From Bacteroidales bacterium (GTDB taxonomy: Bacteria > Bacteroidota > Bacteroidia > Bacteroidales > ML635J-15): a DNA stretch of 5,996 nucleotides. Shown here piece by piece: positions 5,168 to 5,996 of this stretch. Location: contig SLSH01000338.1 in NCBI GenBank assembly GCA_007130555.1, positions 1 to 5,996 on the forward strand, written 5' to 3'. The translations under genes and the position numbers were made by a program. The notes under the pieces were generated by a model. It saw nothing but the letters and a program-made list of their open reading frames with translations, did no database searches and had not been told where the DNA came from. Position 1 is the stretch's first letter. Every line of letters starts with the position of its first letter.

Positions 5168-5596
5168 CTATGGTTCGAGCAACTCTATCCCGACAAGGGA
5201 TGCGCCCCGCCTCATGTTCACATCAAGGGTGGCTATGGGTAGCCCCTCTCTCATCGCAAGATCCAAGTATGCCGCATCGTAACTTGAAAGTCCGGTCTCA
5301 TGTGCAAGAGCGATAATGTCACCAAAAACACGTTCAGTAGTCTCAGGGACCACTCTGATTGGCAGCGCCCGTACAAGGTTCAAAAAACGAACAGCATCGG
5401 CTTTATTCAAGCGCTTTTTCCTTTGCGCCACCAACAGCACGTTTGCCGCTTCCAGTGGCCAAACCCCTGGGACAAATGCCTCACATTCTTCCAGTAAACC
5501 AAGAACCTCGTCAGCATACTTTTCTTTTTCATCGCCAAAACACCAAGACATCACTACCGAATTATCCACTACAAAGGATCTTTTCATTTCATTCAT
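5168..5596 (-). CDS. VapC-like PIN-domain toxin ribonuclease
   Basis: The 142-residue product is a typical single PIN domain of type II toxin-antitoxin toxins, which cleave RNA with bound Mg/Mn. The acidic residues are in place: D11 in FVVDNS, E49 in WPLEAANVL, D107 in SSYDAAYLDLA (D112 follows) and D125 in ATLD, so it looks catalytically intact. The length is usual for VapC proteins. The ATG at 5596 overlaps the antitoxin stop codon as ATGA, which implies translational coupling and gives this start priority over the Met at codon 4. It is transcribed leftward after its antitoxin and ends in TAG, next to the repeats that separate it from the kinase gene. The exact RNA target cannot be read from sequence. 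Confidence 0.92.
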   Translation of the reverse strand: MNEMKRSFVVDNSVVMSWCFGDEKEKYADEVLGLLEECEAFVPGVWPLEAANVLLVAQRKKRLNKADAVRFLNLVRALPIRVVPETTERVFGDIIALAHETGLSSYDAAYLDLAMREGLPIATLDVNMRRGASLVGIELLEP

Positions 5597-5832
5597 CGCC
5601 TGCCTTGTTCGATCATTTCACGAATCGTCATACCGTCGAACACATGTTTCTTGCGGAAAGCACGGATTTTCCGAATTACATCTTTTGTATCGCTTTTCTG
5701 CTCAGGTTCCGGAGGTTGTATCAGGGCTACCTCTACCCCGTGCTTGGTGATGATGATCCTTTCACCCTTCGAAACCCTTCTGATAAGCTCAGGCAAATGG
5801 GTTTTCGCCTCGTAAGCTCCAATTCGTTCCAT
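5593..5832 (-). CDS. Phd/YefM-family antitoxin
   Basis: The 79-residue product has the Phd/YefM N-terminal DNA-binding fold: MERIGAYEAKTHLPELIRRV, then KGERIIITKHGVEVALI (to about residue 38). A charged, probably disordered tail (47-79) should wrap the toxin. It neutralises the overlapping PIN protein and should repress its own promoter, as known for the family. The ribosome site AAAGGA (5838-5843) is 5 nt upstream of the ATG. A Phd/YefM-type antitoxin paired with a PIN toxin is a common mixed arrangement. It is the first gene of a two-gene operon. Confidence 0.9.
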   Translation of the reverse strand: MERIGAYEAKTHLPELIRRVSKGERIIITKHGVEVALIQPPEPEQKSDTKDVIRKIRAFRKKHVFDGMTIREMIEQGRR

Positions 5833-5852
5833 TGGTTTCCTTTCATCTTTTT

Positions 5853-5897
5853 AGACCAGTCTGAGACTAGTCTACTATTTCTTTGGCCTCGCTTCAA
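5853..5897 (-). promoter_or_regulatory. Toxin-antitoxin promoter with two adjacent palindromic operators
   Basis: On the minus strand TTGAAG (5892-5897) and TAGACT (5869-5874) are separated by 17 nt and form a 4/6 + 4/6 promoter. The -10 overlaps AGACTAGTCT (5864-5873), a perfect palindrome. One base further is the near-palindrome AGACCAGTCT (5853-5862). Their 11-nt spacing puts both on the same DNA face. This is the expected architecture for antitoxin autoregulation. Confidence 0.65.
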
Positions 5898-5937
5898 CTC
5901 CCTTCTCAACCGGTCCTCAAAAATCTCAAAATCTCTA

Positions 5938-5996
5938 TGCTCCGTCCCCCGGTGCGTCCTGAGAAACAATTTGCGAAACACCCCGAAATCTCTTCA
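5938..5996 (+). repeat. Composite intergenic element, copy D (cut by window end)
   Basis: The first 59 nt of the composite element are present, in the same orientation as copies A-C, with an exact GCTCCGTCCCC at 5939-5949. It differs most in the middle (TGAGAAACAATTTGCG). It is on the plus strand although the adjacent toxin-antitoxin operon runs on the minus strand, so orientation does not follow transcription. Confidence 0.85.

Noticed and set aside
1..5996. tRNA, rRNA, or a transposase that could move the repeats
   Set aside because: No cloverleaf, rRNA motif or transposase frame was seen; any mobilising enzyme must lie outside the window.

Overview
The window looks like an accessory, repeat-rich stretch of a Gram-negative chromosome, most plausibly a 'deltaproteobacterial' lineage (Desulfobacterota or Myxococcota). 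The clues are a Sec-secreted repeat protein, a lipoprotein with the cysteine/aspartate motif common in myxobacterial secreted proteins, a type II toxin-antitoxin pair, an AAA_14/DUF4143 ATPase, and intergenic gaps packed with a short C-rich repeat. The lineage is an inference from style, not from a marker gene.

Layout. 1-231: C-rich repeats, then an AT-rich leader. 232-1095 (+): secreted protein built from twelve units of about 17 residues (consensus IEVPDIFG or IEVPDVVG), itself a two-fold duplication. 1096-1599: no gene; a hairpin, a repeat array with an exact 39-nt duplication, and a leader with a 16-bp palindrome. 1600-2301 (+): candidate lipoprotein. 2302-2757: repeats, then a promoter abutting the next gene. 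2758-4008 (+): AAA_14/DUF4143 ATPase, probably translated from a leaderless mRNA. 4009-4484: the densest repeat array, then two palindromes and a possible 28-codon ORF. 4485-5054 (+): divergent shikimate-kinase-like P-loop kinase. 5055-5167: repeat array between convergent genes. 5593-5832 and 5168-5596 (-): Phd/YefM-type antitoxin and VapC-like PIN toxin, overlapping by ATGA, behind a promoter that overlaps two adjacent palindromes. 5833-5996: that control region and the edge of another long repeat.

Apart from the antitoxin-toxin operon, the genes are singletons separated by repeats; I see no shared pathway. The two standout signals are the IEVPDIFG-repeat secreted protein, whose peptide is conserved while its codons vary, and the intergenic repeat family. 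The 11-mer GCTCCGTCCCC occurs 20 times exactly, always on the + strand and never inside a credible gene. It builds an 80-nt composite element in four copies, and one array seems to have been inserted into a sequence that survives uninterrupted elsewhere in the window.
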